This document shows positions 1 to 7,164 of a stretch of DNA of 34,411 nt, piece by piece. Under the pieces are notes generated by a model. It searched no databases. It had not been told where the DNA came from and was given only the letters and a program-made list of their open reading frames with translations. The stretch is from an uncultured Acetatifactor sp. GTDB taxonomy: Bacteria; Bacillota; Clostridia; Lachnospirales; Lachnospiraceae. Location: NCBI RefSeq assembly GCF_910585425.1, contig NZ_CAJUCP010000059.1, positions 1 through 34,411 of the forward strand, read 5' to 3'. The position numbers were made by a program, and so were the translations under genes. Numbering within the stretch: position 1 is the first letter of the stretch; every line of letters starts with the position of its first letter.

Positions 1-73
1 GCTTCCGCTTACTCTATTCTCCCCAGCATAGCTGGGGGATTAGGGTTTTCATTCAGGAATCTCAAAATATAAA

Positions 74-544
74 TCAATCTTCCCTTTTCTTAAACAATAA
101 AACATCCTTAGGATTAGACCATCTTAGGCTATCAGACAACCTAATACTAATTTCTTCTTTTGTTGATATCTTATAATATTCTTTTACTTTTTCATCCTCT
201 CGAACCATTAAAATATAAAATTGACTTAACTCAATTAACTTGTTTAAAAATATAAGTAATACGTTTTCTTCTAATACTGATTCAGGATTATTAACAGCAT
301 ATTCCAAATCGTAAAGTATATCGCTCTTTAAATGTAGCACAATAGTATCATTTGTAAGTTCTTCGCCTATTATTTTGTTCAAATACTGTACATCTTCAAT
401 CTGTTCGAAAACAATATCGGAATCTGATATATATTGTGGAGGGCTACACGAATAAACATCTTCTCCCCATTTAAGCAATTTCTCATTAAGTTTCACAGTT
501 TCTATTTCCTTCTTTGGAATTATAATATCTAAAAAATAATCCAT
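74..544 (-). CDS. Hypothetical protein, probable immunity protein of a toxin cassette
   Basis: This is a 156-residue acidic soluble protein with no signal peptide or membrane segment. I recognise no family. It lies 15 bp downstream of the toxin-tip gene on the same strand, where polymorphic toxin loci place the cognate immunity gene, and it shares that tip's AT-rich composition, in contrast to the GC-rich chromosome to the right. The ATG is preceded by an AAGAAAGAGGAAAG-type purine stretch acting as ribosome site. The immunity role is inferred from position, size and composition, not from sequence similarity. It could instead be an unrelated orphan. Confidence 0.7.
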   Translation of the reverse strand: MDYFLDIIIPKKEIETVKLNEKLLKWGEDVYSCSPPQYISDSDIVFEQIEDVQYLNKIIGEELTNDTIVLHLKSDILYDLEYAVNNPESVLEENVLLIFLNKLIELSQFYILMVREDEKVKEYYKISTKEEISIRLSDSLRWSNPKDVLLFKKRED

Positions 545-559
545 CTTCTTTCCTCTTTC

Positions 560-1450
560 TTAAGGCTCAAATATTGTAGGACCTTTTCTAATCCAGCCAC
601 CTTTATCAGGGTTATATTCAAAAATGTGCTGATGTGGATTCGTATGATGATGCGGTGTTCCATAATCTGTCCAATGTACCTCACTCCAAGGAACATCATG
701 TCCGTTTACTGTTGGCCATGTTCCACCAGGAAAAGTTGCTGACTGTCTATAATCCTCTCCCGTTTTTGAACTTATTTTACCTCCTAAAACAGTATGGGGT
801 CTACCCTCGGCAGATGGATCTGGTAACGGAATATCTTGTCCATTTACAGTTTGCTTATCTAAAGGAATTGGATTTCCCTCTTCATCTCTAGGGATATATA
901 CTGTATCTGTACCACCCCCACCACTCGGGCATGTGACACTGTTTCCCACATCAGGGATAGCAGGCGCATAGGTGGCTGCCTGGCCACTTATCTGCGGAAG
1001 CAGCGTCAGGCCTCCCGCCCCGGACCCACTCCCCACATTGGCTATGCCGGTGCCCTGCGGGGCCAGCGCCGTGCTTCCGGATGCCCCTGCATCCACTGCG
1101 CCCGGCAGCGTCGTAGTGGAATCTTCGCAGTCCACCGTCCCGCCGTATTCCGAGACAATGCCCCTCATCACTTTGGCGCATGACAGGGACGTGTCCTGGA
1201 ACGACCTGCTCCGCTTCCGCATGTCCATCCTCGCACTTTCAGACGCCGCCATCAGTATGACCTGGCCCACGCCGTTCTCATGGAATATATGTGTCTCCTG
1301 TATCGTGCCGTAAAAAAGGGGGTCCTCTCTGCCTTCTTCATCTGTTCCCTTGACCATGATGGCGTCCTGGGGCAGCTCCGTTTTTTCCTCTGAAAGCAGG
1401 CCCCGCAGGGCCAGCCTGCAAGTTTGTTGTGTTTCATAAAACTCAAACAA
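560..1450 (-). CDS. Orphan polymorphic toxin cassette: truncated VgrG-like N-terminus, low-complexity spacer, His-rich toxin tip
   Basis: About residues 1-110 resemble the middle of VgrG/Pvc8-like spike proteins of contractile injection systems (an LFYGTI...HENGVG block, then the RSFQD motif). Residues 111-200 are a Gly/Ala/Pro-rich spacer. About residues 200-296 form a toxin tip with a histidine cluster (HHHTNPHQH) and a GGWIRKGP ending, as in C-terminal nuclease-like tips of polymorphic toxins. The only in-frame start is TTG at 1450. It has no clear Shine-Dalgarno site, and the frame is closed by a stop near 1495, so a full-length spike is impossible here. GC content is high through the spike part and spacer and falls sharply near 930-960 at the tip. 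It is probably a silent cassette that can recombine into a complete spike gene. Toxin chemistry is unassigned. Confidence 0.6.
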   Translation of the reverse strand: MFEFYETQQTCRLALRGLLSEEKTELPQDAIMVKGTDEEGREDPLFYGTIQETHIFHENGVGQVILMAASESARMDMRKRSRSFQDTSLSCAKVMRGIVSEYGGTVDCEDSTTTLPGAVDAGASGSTALAPQGTGIANVGSGSGAGGLTLLPQISGQAATYAPAIPDVGNSVTCPSGGGGTDTVYIPRDEEGNPIPLDKQTVNGQDIPLPDPSAEGRPHTVLGGKISSKTGEDYRQSATFPGGTWPTVNGHDVPWSEVHWTDYGTPHHHTNPHQHIFEYNPDKGGWIRKGPTIFEP

Positions 1451-1464
1451 AAATTTGACAAATT

Positions 1465-1695
1465 TTAAATCGTCGAATATCTCTTCAGTTTTTCATAAAA
1501 ATATTCGCATGCCTCTTCTTCAGTTTTAAAAAACTTTTGTCCCACTTTTTTGCCGCGCTCACTGTAATATACTTGCCACATTTCCTCTTGCACTATACAT
1601 AATCTCTCATTTGGTAATCCACCAGTCATAATAGAATATAAATCTTGAGAAACACCTATTTCATCCAATTTGTTTTTAAGTTCATTTACTAGCAT
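1465..1695 (-). CDS. Small immunity-like protein (Imm59-like, tentative)
   Basis: This is a 76-81 residue soluble protein with alternating helix and strand character. It has a VYYSERGKK motif in the middle and an acidic EEEACEYFYEKL helix near its end. From memory the YSERG segment recalls the Imm59 family of immunity proteins, but that is unverified. It ends 14 bp before the toxin cassette, consistent with being the immunity gene of a preceding, now lost, toxin tip. The ATG at 1695 is preferred. A GTG at 1710 is possible, but an AGAAGG sequence abuts it with no spacing. Neither start has an ideal ribosome site, so the gene may have lost its own 5' context. Confidence 0.55.
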   Translation of the reverse strand: MLVNELKNKLDEIGVSQDLYSIMTGGLPNERLCIVQEEMWQVYYSERGKKVGQKFFKTEEEACEYFYEKLKRYSTI

Positions 1696-1744
1696 TTTAT
1701 TATCAGGCACCCTTCTGCGTTATGCAGTTATTTCAAAAAACAGC

Positions 1745-1775
1745 TTGACTCTGCCGTTAGGGAAGCGTATATACT
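1745..1775 (+). promoter_or_regulatory. MerR-type promoter with 19-bp spacer and central dyad
   Basis: A -35 TTGACT (1745-1750) and -10 TATACT (1770-1775) are separated by 19 bp, the over-long spacing typical of promoters that MerR proteins activate by untwisting DNA. An imperfect dyad, ACTCTGCCG-TTA-GGGAAGCGT (1748-1768, six of nine pairs), fills the spacer, as in drug-responsive MerR operators. The next gene is a MerR regulator, so autoregulation is likely. Confidence 0.8.
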
Positions 1776-1838
1776 ATCATCACAGGAGCTGCGCAGAAGG
1801 TTCCATGCGATACAGAAAAACCACGAAGGAGCAAAGCC

Positions 1839-2786
1839 ATGAATGCTTACATCAAAATCAAGGAAGTAACCGCAAAATACGATATCTCAGCCCGGACGCT
1901 GCGCTATTACGAAGACATGGGTCTGATACAGAGCGCCCGCAGCAGCGACTATGCCTACAGGCTCTATGACCAGAACGCCCTCCACCGCCTGGAGCAGATT
2001 CTGATCCTGCGCAGGCTGAACATCAGCATCAAGGACATCCAGCGCATCTTCAGCACCCCCAGCTCCGAAACCGTCCTGGAGGTGCTGGACAAAAAGGTGC
2101 GGGATATCGAAACGGAGGTCTCCCTGCTCCAGGAGCTGAAGGAGATTGTCCTGACCTTCATCCGGCAGATCGAACAGGCCGATTTCAGCAGGGAGGCCGA
2201 CGTGAAGCTGCTCTATGAGAAGGCCAAAGATATCCAGGCCCAGATTGTGAATGTGGACTACAGAGGCAATCCTGCAACGGTGAACCGTCTGCTGGAGGTC
2301 ACGGAGAAGCTTGACAGAAAGGTGCCGGACATCATGATTGTAAAAATCCCACCCTTCCGGGCGGTGACGTCGGGGCGCATAAGCTTCGAGGAGCTGTTCG
2401 GAGGCGGTTTCATGCCATGGCAGGAATCCCATAATGACCTGTTCAAGCCCGTGCTGTTCGACGCCGCTGACTTCCTGTGCGGAACGGGCGACAGGGCAGA
2501 ATGGTTCTGGGCCGTGAAGGACCATGTGACCCAGACCGACACCGCCCCCTGGAAAATCGTCCAATGCCCCGGCGGACTATACGCGGCAGCCGTCAGCATA
2601 GACGGAGACGGGGAGAGCCACGACCATGTCAGGCGCAAGACGGAAAGGTGGCTGGAAGACACGAATTTAGTCATAGATGACAGCCGGGAATTGATGGGGC
2701 ATATGGTCTATGTGGATGAGGAAATCAAAGCGGGGCTGGGCTACGACCAGATGATCCTCTACGCGCCGGTGAAGCGGAAAGCATAA
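1839..2786 (+). CDS. MerR-family transcriptional regulator with GyrI-like effector domain
   Basis: This 315-residue protein starts at an ATG behind GAAGGAG. Residues 5-72 form the MerR winged helix-turn-helix, including ARTLRYYEDMGLI and a YRLYD wing. Residues 75-130 form the long dimerisation helix. From about residue 160 a GyrI/BmrR-like ligand-binding domain follows (IPPFRAVTSGR, later a WFWAVKDHV segment and a conserved acidic stretch). BmrR-like proteins bind hydrophobic cationic compounds and switch on exporters. Here the only obvious target is the gene's own 19-bp-spaced promoter. Its 3' end overlaps the convergent serine hydrolase gene by 28 bp. Confidence 0.93.
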   Translation: MNAYIKIKEVTAKYDISARTLRYYEDMGLIQSARSSDYAYRLYDQNALHRLEQILILRRLNISIKDIQRIFSTPSSETVLEVLDKKVRDIETEVSLLQELKEIVLTFIRQIEQADFSREADVKLLYEKAKDIQAQIVNVDYRGNPATVNRLLEVTEKLDRKVPDIMIVKIPPFRAVTSGRISFEELFGGGFMPWQESHNDLFKPVLFDAADFLCGTGDRAEWFWAVKDHVTQTDTAPWKIVQCPGGLYAAAVSIDGDGESHDHVRRKTERWLEDTNLVIDDSRELMGHMVYVDEEIKAGLGYDQMILYAPVKRKA

Positions 2787-4162
2787 GGATTGGCACACGC
2801 CTCTCCTTCCAGGCTCCAGGACGGCCCCTCCGGCTCCGAGAAGGAAATCCGCAGGCCGCTTTCGTCCGCCTCAATCTCCCAGCGCTGCCTGTGGGGGCTG
2901 GTGCGGTAGCGGACCAGCAATACGATTTTCCCCTCTTCCTCCCCGCAGGAAGCCGCCATCACAAGCCTCTGCCTCTGTTCCCCGGGAAGATGTCCTCCCA
3001 GAGCAGGCTGCACATACCGCATGTCGCACTGGCTCACCGTCCAGCAGCCCGCCTTCGCCCGCAGGGTCTGGACGCTCTGCCCGTCATCGAAGGCCAACTG
3101 CACGCTGTCCCCTCCGGCCTTGATCCACAGGCTGCCGAACCGCATCTCGTTTGCCTCCAGGCGGTAAGTCCTGTCAATCTCCGGAAGCCGCCCTCCCACG
3201 GGTAGCGGCGGGAAAGCATGCACCTCTCCCTCCCCCTCGCCGCCGTCCATAGCCTCCAGCAGACGGAAGACGCCGTCCATCTCCTTCTGCATATCGACGC
3301 AGAAAGCCTGCACGGCCACGAACATGTCCCGCTCCGGCAGGATCACCAGGAGCTGCCCGAAGGCGCCGTCCCCCCGATAGCCTCCCCTGCTGTTGATCCA
3401 GAGCTGGTAGCCGTAGCCGCTGCACCAGTCCGGCGTTCCGTTGCCGGAATTGTCGGACACATAGGAGGACGCCTCCCGAATCCAGGCCTCGGACAGGATG
3501 CGCCTGCCCTGATAGACGCCGCCGCTTAAGTACATCTGTCCCAGCTTGACGATATCGTCGCTGCAGACATGGAGCCCCGCGCCGCCCACGCACCTGCCGT
3601 CTGCGCAGCGCCTCCAGGAGATGTCCGTCATCCCCATGGGATAGAACAGATTCTCGCAGGCATACTGGAAAAAGTCCCTGCCGGACACCTTCTCTATCAC
3701 CGACACCAGCATGCAGCTCGCGCCCGTGTTGTATACAAAATGGGTCCCGGGCTCATACACAGGCTCCACGCCGAAGAACGCCTCCGCGGAATCCCGGGCC
3801 GTGATCATATCCGGAATGACACATCTGTCATGTCCTGTGTTCATGGAGAGGAGGTGGCGCACCGTGATATGGGACATCTTCTCCGAAGCCCCTTCCCTGC
3901 CGAAGATATCCACCAGCCTGTCCTGCACCCGCAACAGTCCCTGCCCCACTGCGATGCCCACCACCGTGGAGGTGAACATCTTGCTCAAAGAATACACCTC
4001 CCTGGAGTCCCCGCAGGAGTAGGGCTCCTGTGCCAGGCGAAGGAGCCGGCGCTCCCCGCGGTAGATCTGCATGGTGTGCACCTCAACCTTATTGTCCTCC
4101 ATAAATGTGAAGAAACGATCCAAAACCTTCCCGTCCACTGTCGAATCCACGAACCATTCCAT
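2759..4162 (-). CDS. Beta-lactamase-family (class C-like) serine hydrolase
   Basis: This 467-residue protein has the SxxK active site SLSK (Ser58, Lys61), a VYNTG segment (Tyr144) at the position of the second catalytic motif, and a GDGAFGQ stretch in place of the usual KTG/HTG motif. The last ~120 residues form a beta-rich extension. The family includes penicillin-binding esterases, D-aminopeptidases and acyl esterases, so the substrate is not predictable. There is no signal peptide. The frame stays open to 4450, but the start is placed at ATG 4162 because AGGAGG lies seven bases upstream and the extension is low-complexity and overlaps out-of-phase repeats. It lies downstream of the lipoprotein gene, probably in one transcript. 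Confidence 0.88.
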   Translation of the reverse strand: MEWFVDSTVDGKVLDRFFTFMEDNKVEVHTMQIYRGERRLLRLAQEPYSCGDSREVYSLSKMFTSTVVGIAVGQGLLRVQDRLVDIFGREGASEKMSHITVRHLLSMNTGHDRCVIPDMITARDSAEAFFGVEPVYEPGTHFVYNTGASCMLVSVIEKVSGRDFFQYACENLFYPMGMTDISWRRCADGRCVGGAGLHVCSDDIVKLGQMYLSGGVYQGRRILSEAWIREASSYVSDNSGNGTPDWCSGYGYQLWINSRGGYRGDGAFGQLLVILPERDMFVAVQAFCVDMQKEMDGVFRLLEAMDGGEGEGEVHAFPPLPVGGRLPEIDRTYRLEANEMRFGSLWIKAGGDSVQLAFDDGQSVQTLRAKAGCWTVSQCDMRYVQPALGGHLPGEQRQRLVMAASCGEEEGKIVLLVRYRTSPHRQRWEIEADESGLRISFSEPEGPSWSLEGEACANPYAFRFTGA

Positions 4163-4193
4163 TTGCTCATCCTCCTCTTTTTTACAATACACT

Positions 4194-4446
4194 CCCGGAA
4201 TCTCCAAGCTGCATGCCACGCGGCTTTCCGAAGCTCCTCTGGACCGATTCCCCCACTGTTCCAGGTGCTGTCCGACCCCCATGCCGGATTCCGTCTCCAA
4301 AGCTTCCGAGCGCCTATTACATATGCTCTCCGAGTCTCCAGGCCGCATATCACGCGGCTTTCCCAAGCTCCTGGCCGGCTCCTCTGCCAAACCGGATTCC
4401 CTTCCCTCTCCGGCCCCCAGCAGCAGCCCCCATCCGGCATCCGGTC
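4194..4446. repeat. Degenerate ~134-bp tandem duplication in the leader between lipoprotein and hydrolase genes
   Basis: Positions 4201-4238 and 4335-4372 match at 33 of 38 bases, and a second matching block (CCCCCAT followed by a CCGG-rich stretch) occurs near 4276 and 4428. The offset of 134 bp is not a multiple of three, so the repeats are not in coding phase. This supports reading the stretch as an untranslated spacer, not as an N-terminal extension of the hydrolase. Confidence 0.6.
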
Positions 4447-5004
4447 TCACCTTCCACCTTCCCCCTCAGGACAGAATGCCAGAGCATCCTTCCCATCCCA
4501 GTCCAGGGGCAGCCGTATGCTGATCAGCTCCACGGTGCCTGAAAACCCCTCATAGTCCACCATGATATAATTCCCGCCGCTCTTCAGGCGAAGTTCCGTC
4601 TCAAAGCGCCCCTCCTCGTCCGCCTCCAGCTCCACAACCTCCTCGTTCATCCGAATCCTCACCGTGGCCTGCCCCGCCTCCGCCAGTATCCGCCCGTACA
4701 CCTGCAGCCTGCGGGTCTCGATGGAGCCGCCACCGAACACCACGTCCCTTCCCGTGCTTCCCTGGCACTGCGCATTGTAGCTGCCCACATAGTCGTCGTC
4801 ATGGCGCACCCGCTCGCCGAACAGCTCCTCGTCCGCTGTAATCTGCGAAGCGCCCAGCACCCCTGCCACATTGTCGGCTACCTTAAGCCACTCCCAGGAA
4901 TTCATCCCGCGGAACCCGCAGCCCGTCAACGGCAGCGCCATGCAGCAGCACAGGATTGCCGCTTTCATCCATCTCTTCCCACATTTCTTTACCGATTTCT
5001 CCAT
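4447..5004 (-). CDS. Putative lipoprotein of unknown function
   Basis: This 185-residue protein begins at ATG 5004 behind a GGAGGGAG ribosome site. It has a lysine/arginine-rich N-terminus, a hydrophobic core and an LTGC lipobox with Cys29, so it should be exported and lipid-anchored. The mature part is acidic and beta-rich, with segments such as VRIRMNEEVVELEADEEGR that suggest a small beta-sandwich (carboxypeptidase-regulatory or bacterial Ig-like). I recognise no family. It precedes the serine hydrolase gene by 284 bp on the same strand. An open frame continues upstream to 5181 but has no ribosome site. Confidence 0.8.
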   Translation of the reverse strand: MEKSVKKCGKRWMKAAILCCCMALPLTGCGFRGMNSWEWLKVADNVAGVLGASQITADEELFGERVRHDDDYVGSYNAQCQGSTGRDVVFGGGSIETRRLQVYGRILAEAGQATVRIRMNEEVVELEADEEGRFETELRLKSGGNYIMVDYEGFSGTVELISIRLPLDWDGKDALAFCPEGEGGR

Positions 5005-5100
5005 CCGAACTCCCTCCATCCCCCGCCCGGGGGGCCGCCTTTTTTCGCCTCTGTCTTTGGCATCTGTAACGGGAGCCGCTCCGCGCCCCCATCCTCCTGT

Positions 5101-5106
5101 ATTATA
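5101..5106 (-). promoter_or_regulatory. Candidate -10 element for lipoprotein/hydrolase transcript
   Basis: On the minus strand TATAAT lies about 100 bases upstream of the lipoprotein start. A weak -35 (TGTCGG) sits 17 bp further up. The rest of 5005-5335 holds no gene that I can support. Confidence 0.45.
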
Positions 5107-5335
5107 CAAAGCCCCCGGGCGCGCCGACATCGAAACAAGTGACATTTCGGCGGCCTTACGTGACATTTTTGTAAGCTGCACGCACTTTTCACAGGCGGCT
5201 TCACATCATTCCATTGTGGATGGGGTGCATGTCGGAAAAATTGCAGATGCGCCGCTCTCAACGGCACATACAGCAGAAAAGCAGTTCTGTTGTCAACAAC
5301 AATGGGTACAGCCGGAAGAATGCCTCCGGCACATC

Positions 5336-5854
5336 TCACAGCACCCGGGCATAGATATAGCTGTCAAAGCGCACGTCCATATGATACTTGCTGAATTCTG
5401 CCCGCCTCTCCACGGCAAACCCGAATTTCCGCAGCAGGGCATTGGATGCAAGGTTCCCCACCGCCACCTCTGCCGTCACCTTCTCTCCGCCCCTGGCCCT
5501 GATCCACTCCAGCGCCAGCCCAAGGGCTTCGCTGCCATAGCCGCTTTTCCAGTGCTTCCTGTGGATGCAGTAGCCGATATCATACACTTTTTTCCTCTCA
5601 TCGGGAAACATGCAGAAGGATCCCACCGATTCCCCTGTGTCCGCAAGCTCGATGACTAGATAATATCCCAGCTCGCTCTCCCCGAGGGTGTCCAGCGCTT
5701 TCTGATAAGCCTGGTCCACATACTCCGCGGTAGGATCGCTCATATATTTCCCGTTTTCTTCATGGAACCACATGCCCGTCAGAAACTCCAGGTCGGACTT
5801 CTCATAATTGCGGACAAGGATCCGCTCCCCCCGCATGGGGTTGTCTATCCTCAT
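5336..5854 (-). CDS. GNAT-family N-acetyltransferase (RimJ/RimL-like)
   Basis: This 172-residue protein has the N-terminal ILVRNYEKSDLEFL strand-helix typical of the RimJ/RimL group. The acetyl-CoA pyrophosphate-binding loop is HWKSGYGSEA (about residues 110-120), preceded by DIGYCIH. The AEVAVGNLASNALLRKFGF segment corresponds to motif B, where residues pack against coenzyme A. It transfers an acetyl group to an amine, but the acceptor is unknown. Its ATG overlaps the stop of the esterase gene as ATGA, so the two are translationally coupled in one operon. No strong terminator follows; only a weak stem lies near 5310-5329. Confidence 0.9.
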   Translation of the reverse strand: MRIDNPMRGERILVRNYEKSDLEFLTGMWFHEENGKYMSDPTAEYVDQAYQKALDTLGESELGYYLVIELADTGESVGSFCMFPDERKKVYDIGYCIHRKHWKSGYGSEALGLALEWIRARGGEKVTAEVAVGNLASNALLRKFGFAVERRAEFSKYHMDVRFDSYIYARVL

Positions 5855-6903
5855 AAGTCTTCCTCCTCCCAGCCCGGAATCCGAAGCGTCCGGATATAGG
5901 CCGCAAGCTCCCCGGCCATCTCCTCCGCCTCCGGTATCCGCAGATGCCCCGGGGTGCCGGAGCCGTTGCGCCTGAACGTATATTTCGTGATTCCCTCGTC
6001 CTGCAGGCCCGCCATCGCTTCCTCTATGGCCCTGTCCCAGGATGGGTCATGCCCCAGAATCGTGGTGCAGCAGATAATCGTGGCATCAGGGTAGGTCTCC
6101 CGAAGCTTCCTCAGGAAAGCCCTGTAGCGCGCCCGCCATTCCACGGCCCTGGCACCGTCATAGTCCTCTTTCATATAATCCTCCGGATGGGCGTCGTTCT
6201 GGCCCACCGCCACCACCACTACCTGGGGCGTGTAGGCTTTGAAATCCCAGGGCACCGCAGGGCCGAAGACAGGGTTGTAGCGCAGCTTGTCCCAGGCGGT
6301 CTCCATGCCGATGGCCTCCGGCTCATTGAACCAGCCTGTCCCGTCCAGCAGGGCAATCCCGCCCTGGGCGATGTCGTGTATCTGGGCATCCAGCTTCCTG
6401 GCTGTCATCCAGGCGTAGGAGTACCAGCCGTTGGAATATTCCCCATTGTGGACAGGGTCTGGTTTCCCCATGTATTCCACAGCCTCCGCCACTTCTCCCG
6501 CGGACACGGAATCGCCGTACACCTCCATTCTACGCTTCGGGTTCTGTCTGGCGGGAAGCAGACGTTCCCCCTCCCCGATCTCCAGCCCCAGAAAGACCAG
6601 CTCGTGGCAGGCATCCTGGCGCTTGAACAGCAGGAGTTCATGTTCTCCGCCACTTTCTATCGGAATTTCGCATTCCGCCGTCCCGTTCTCCGGAAGCCGC
6701 AGGAAGGACTGCTCTCCGTCCAGAAGATATCCCAGGTAATTGTCCCAGTAGGCATGGCGGTTCTCCACATGCACCTTCAGCACCTGGCCCGTAAACCTGA
6801 CCGACACGCTGGTGCAGGGAAAGATGAACACAGGGGCATGGCTGTGGCTCCAGTCGATTCTGCCGCTGTAGACCAGCAGGGGATTGTCCGGTTGTATTCT
6901 CAT
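5851..6903 (-). CDS. SGNH-hydrolase, CE2-like acetyl esterase
   Basis: This 350-residue protein starts behind GGGAGGAAG. Residues 1-115 form a beta-sandwich like the N-terminal jelly-roll of carbohydrate esterase family 2. The catalytic domain then shows block I YGDSVSAGE (Ser132), block III VAVGQND (Asn236) and the C-terminal His320 in GTPGHLRIP. The Asp usually found just before that His is absent. CE2 enzymes are known to work with a Ser-His dyad, so the enzyme may well be active, probably removing acetyl groups from glycans. No signal peptide is seen, which suggests cytoplasmic action on imported oligosaccharides. It is the first gene of a two-gene operon with the GNAT. Confidence 0.88.
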   Translation of the reverse strand: MRIQPDNPLLVYSGRIDWSHSHAPVFIFPCTSVSVRFTGQVLKVHVENRHAYWDNYLGYLLDGEQSFLRLPENGTAECEIPIESGGEHELLLFKRQDACHELVFLGLEIGEGERLLPARQNPKRRMEVYGDSVSAGEVAEAVEYMGKPDPVHNGEYSNGWYSYAWMTARKLDAQIHDIAQGGIALLDGTGWFNEPEAIGMETAWDKLRYNPVFGPAVPWDFKAYTPQVVVVAVGQNDAHPEDYMKEDYDGARAVEWRARYRAFLRKLRETYPDATIICCTTILGHDPSWDRAIEEAMAGLQDEGITKYTFRRNGSGTPGHLRIPEAEEMAGELAAYIRTLRIPGWEEEDL

Positions 6904-6991
6904 TTTGTCTTCCTCCCTTGATCAATCGCTGTAGGGCATCGCAAATTGCTCTCTCCTATAGTCTACCAGAAATCACCCGCCATGTACATCT

Positions 6992-7021
6992 AAAAAATTG
7001 CCCCTGCCGCAAACAGCAGGG
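6992..7021 (-). terminator. Candidate leader terminator/attenuator upstream of the esterase operon
   Basis: On the minus strand CCCTGC (7021-7016) pairs with GCAGGG (7007-7002) across an 8-base loop. After GCAA comes a run of six T (6997-6992). It lies between the predicted minus-strand promoter and the esterase start, so it could act as an attenuator. The four-base gap before the T run makes it weak. Confidence 0.4.
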
Positions 7022-7062
7022 ATAACCGGCATTCCATCCGAAAATCCCGAACCTGCTGGCTG

Positions 7063-7129
7063 TTGCTTTTTGTAACCATATCGTTTAGAATAGTATCTAT
7101 ACGAACTCAATAGAACAAACTCAATAGAA
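7063..7129. promoter_or_regulatory. Overlapping divergent promoters with a 14-bp direct repeat
   Basis: Minus strand: TTGAGT (7124-7119), 17 bp, TATAGA (7101-7096), driving the esterase operon. Plus strand: TTGCTT (7063-7068), 17 bp, TAGAAT (7086-7091), driving the MEMO-AMMECR1 gene. AACTCAATAGAA occurs twice (7104-7115 and 7118-7129) with a 14-bp period. The second copy overlaps the minus-strand -35, so a shared regulator could bind there. Confidence 0.5.
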
Positions 7130-7164
7130 TCCGGAACAGCGCAGGCGCAAGAAAGGAGCATTCT

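Noticed and set aside
1..73. Short palindrome CCCCAGCATAGCTGGGG near 22-38, suggestive of a CRISPR repeat
   Set aside because: It occurs once, with no spaced copies and no cas genes. It lacks a T run on either strand, so a terminator is not supported either.
3816..3837. Operator-like ATGACACATCTGTCAT in the serine hydrolase gene as an independent regulatory site
   Set aside because: It lies inside coding sequence far from any start; it is kept only as a possible relative of the ddh upstream dyad.
4163..4450. N-terminal extension of the serine hydrolase by 96 codons
   Set aside because: AGGAGG is correctly spaced from ATG 4162, the extension has no domain character, and the repeats within it are not in a common reading frame.
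3569..4555. 328-codon plus-strand frame over the serine hydrolase and lipoprotein region
   Set aside because: It is rich in His, Pro and Arg without motifs, typical of antisense frames in GC-rich genes.
5310..5329. GCCGGA...TCCGGC stem after the GNAT gene region
   Set aside because: It has only a 6-bp stem and no T tract; not convincing as a terminator.
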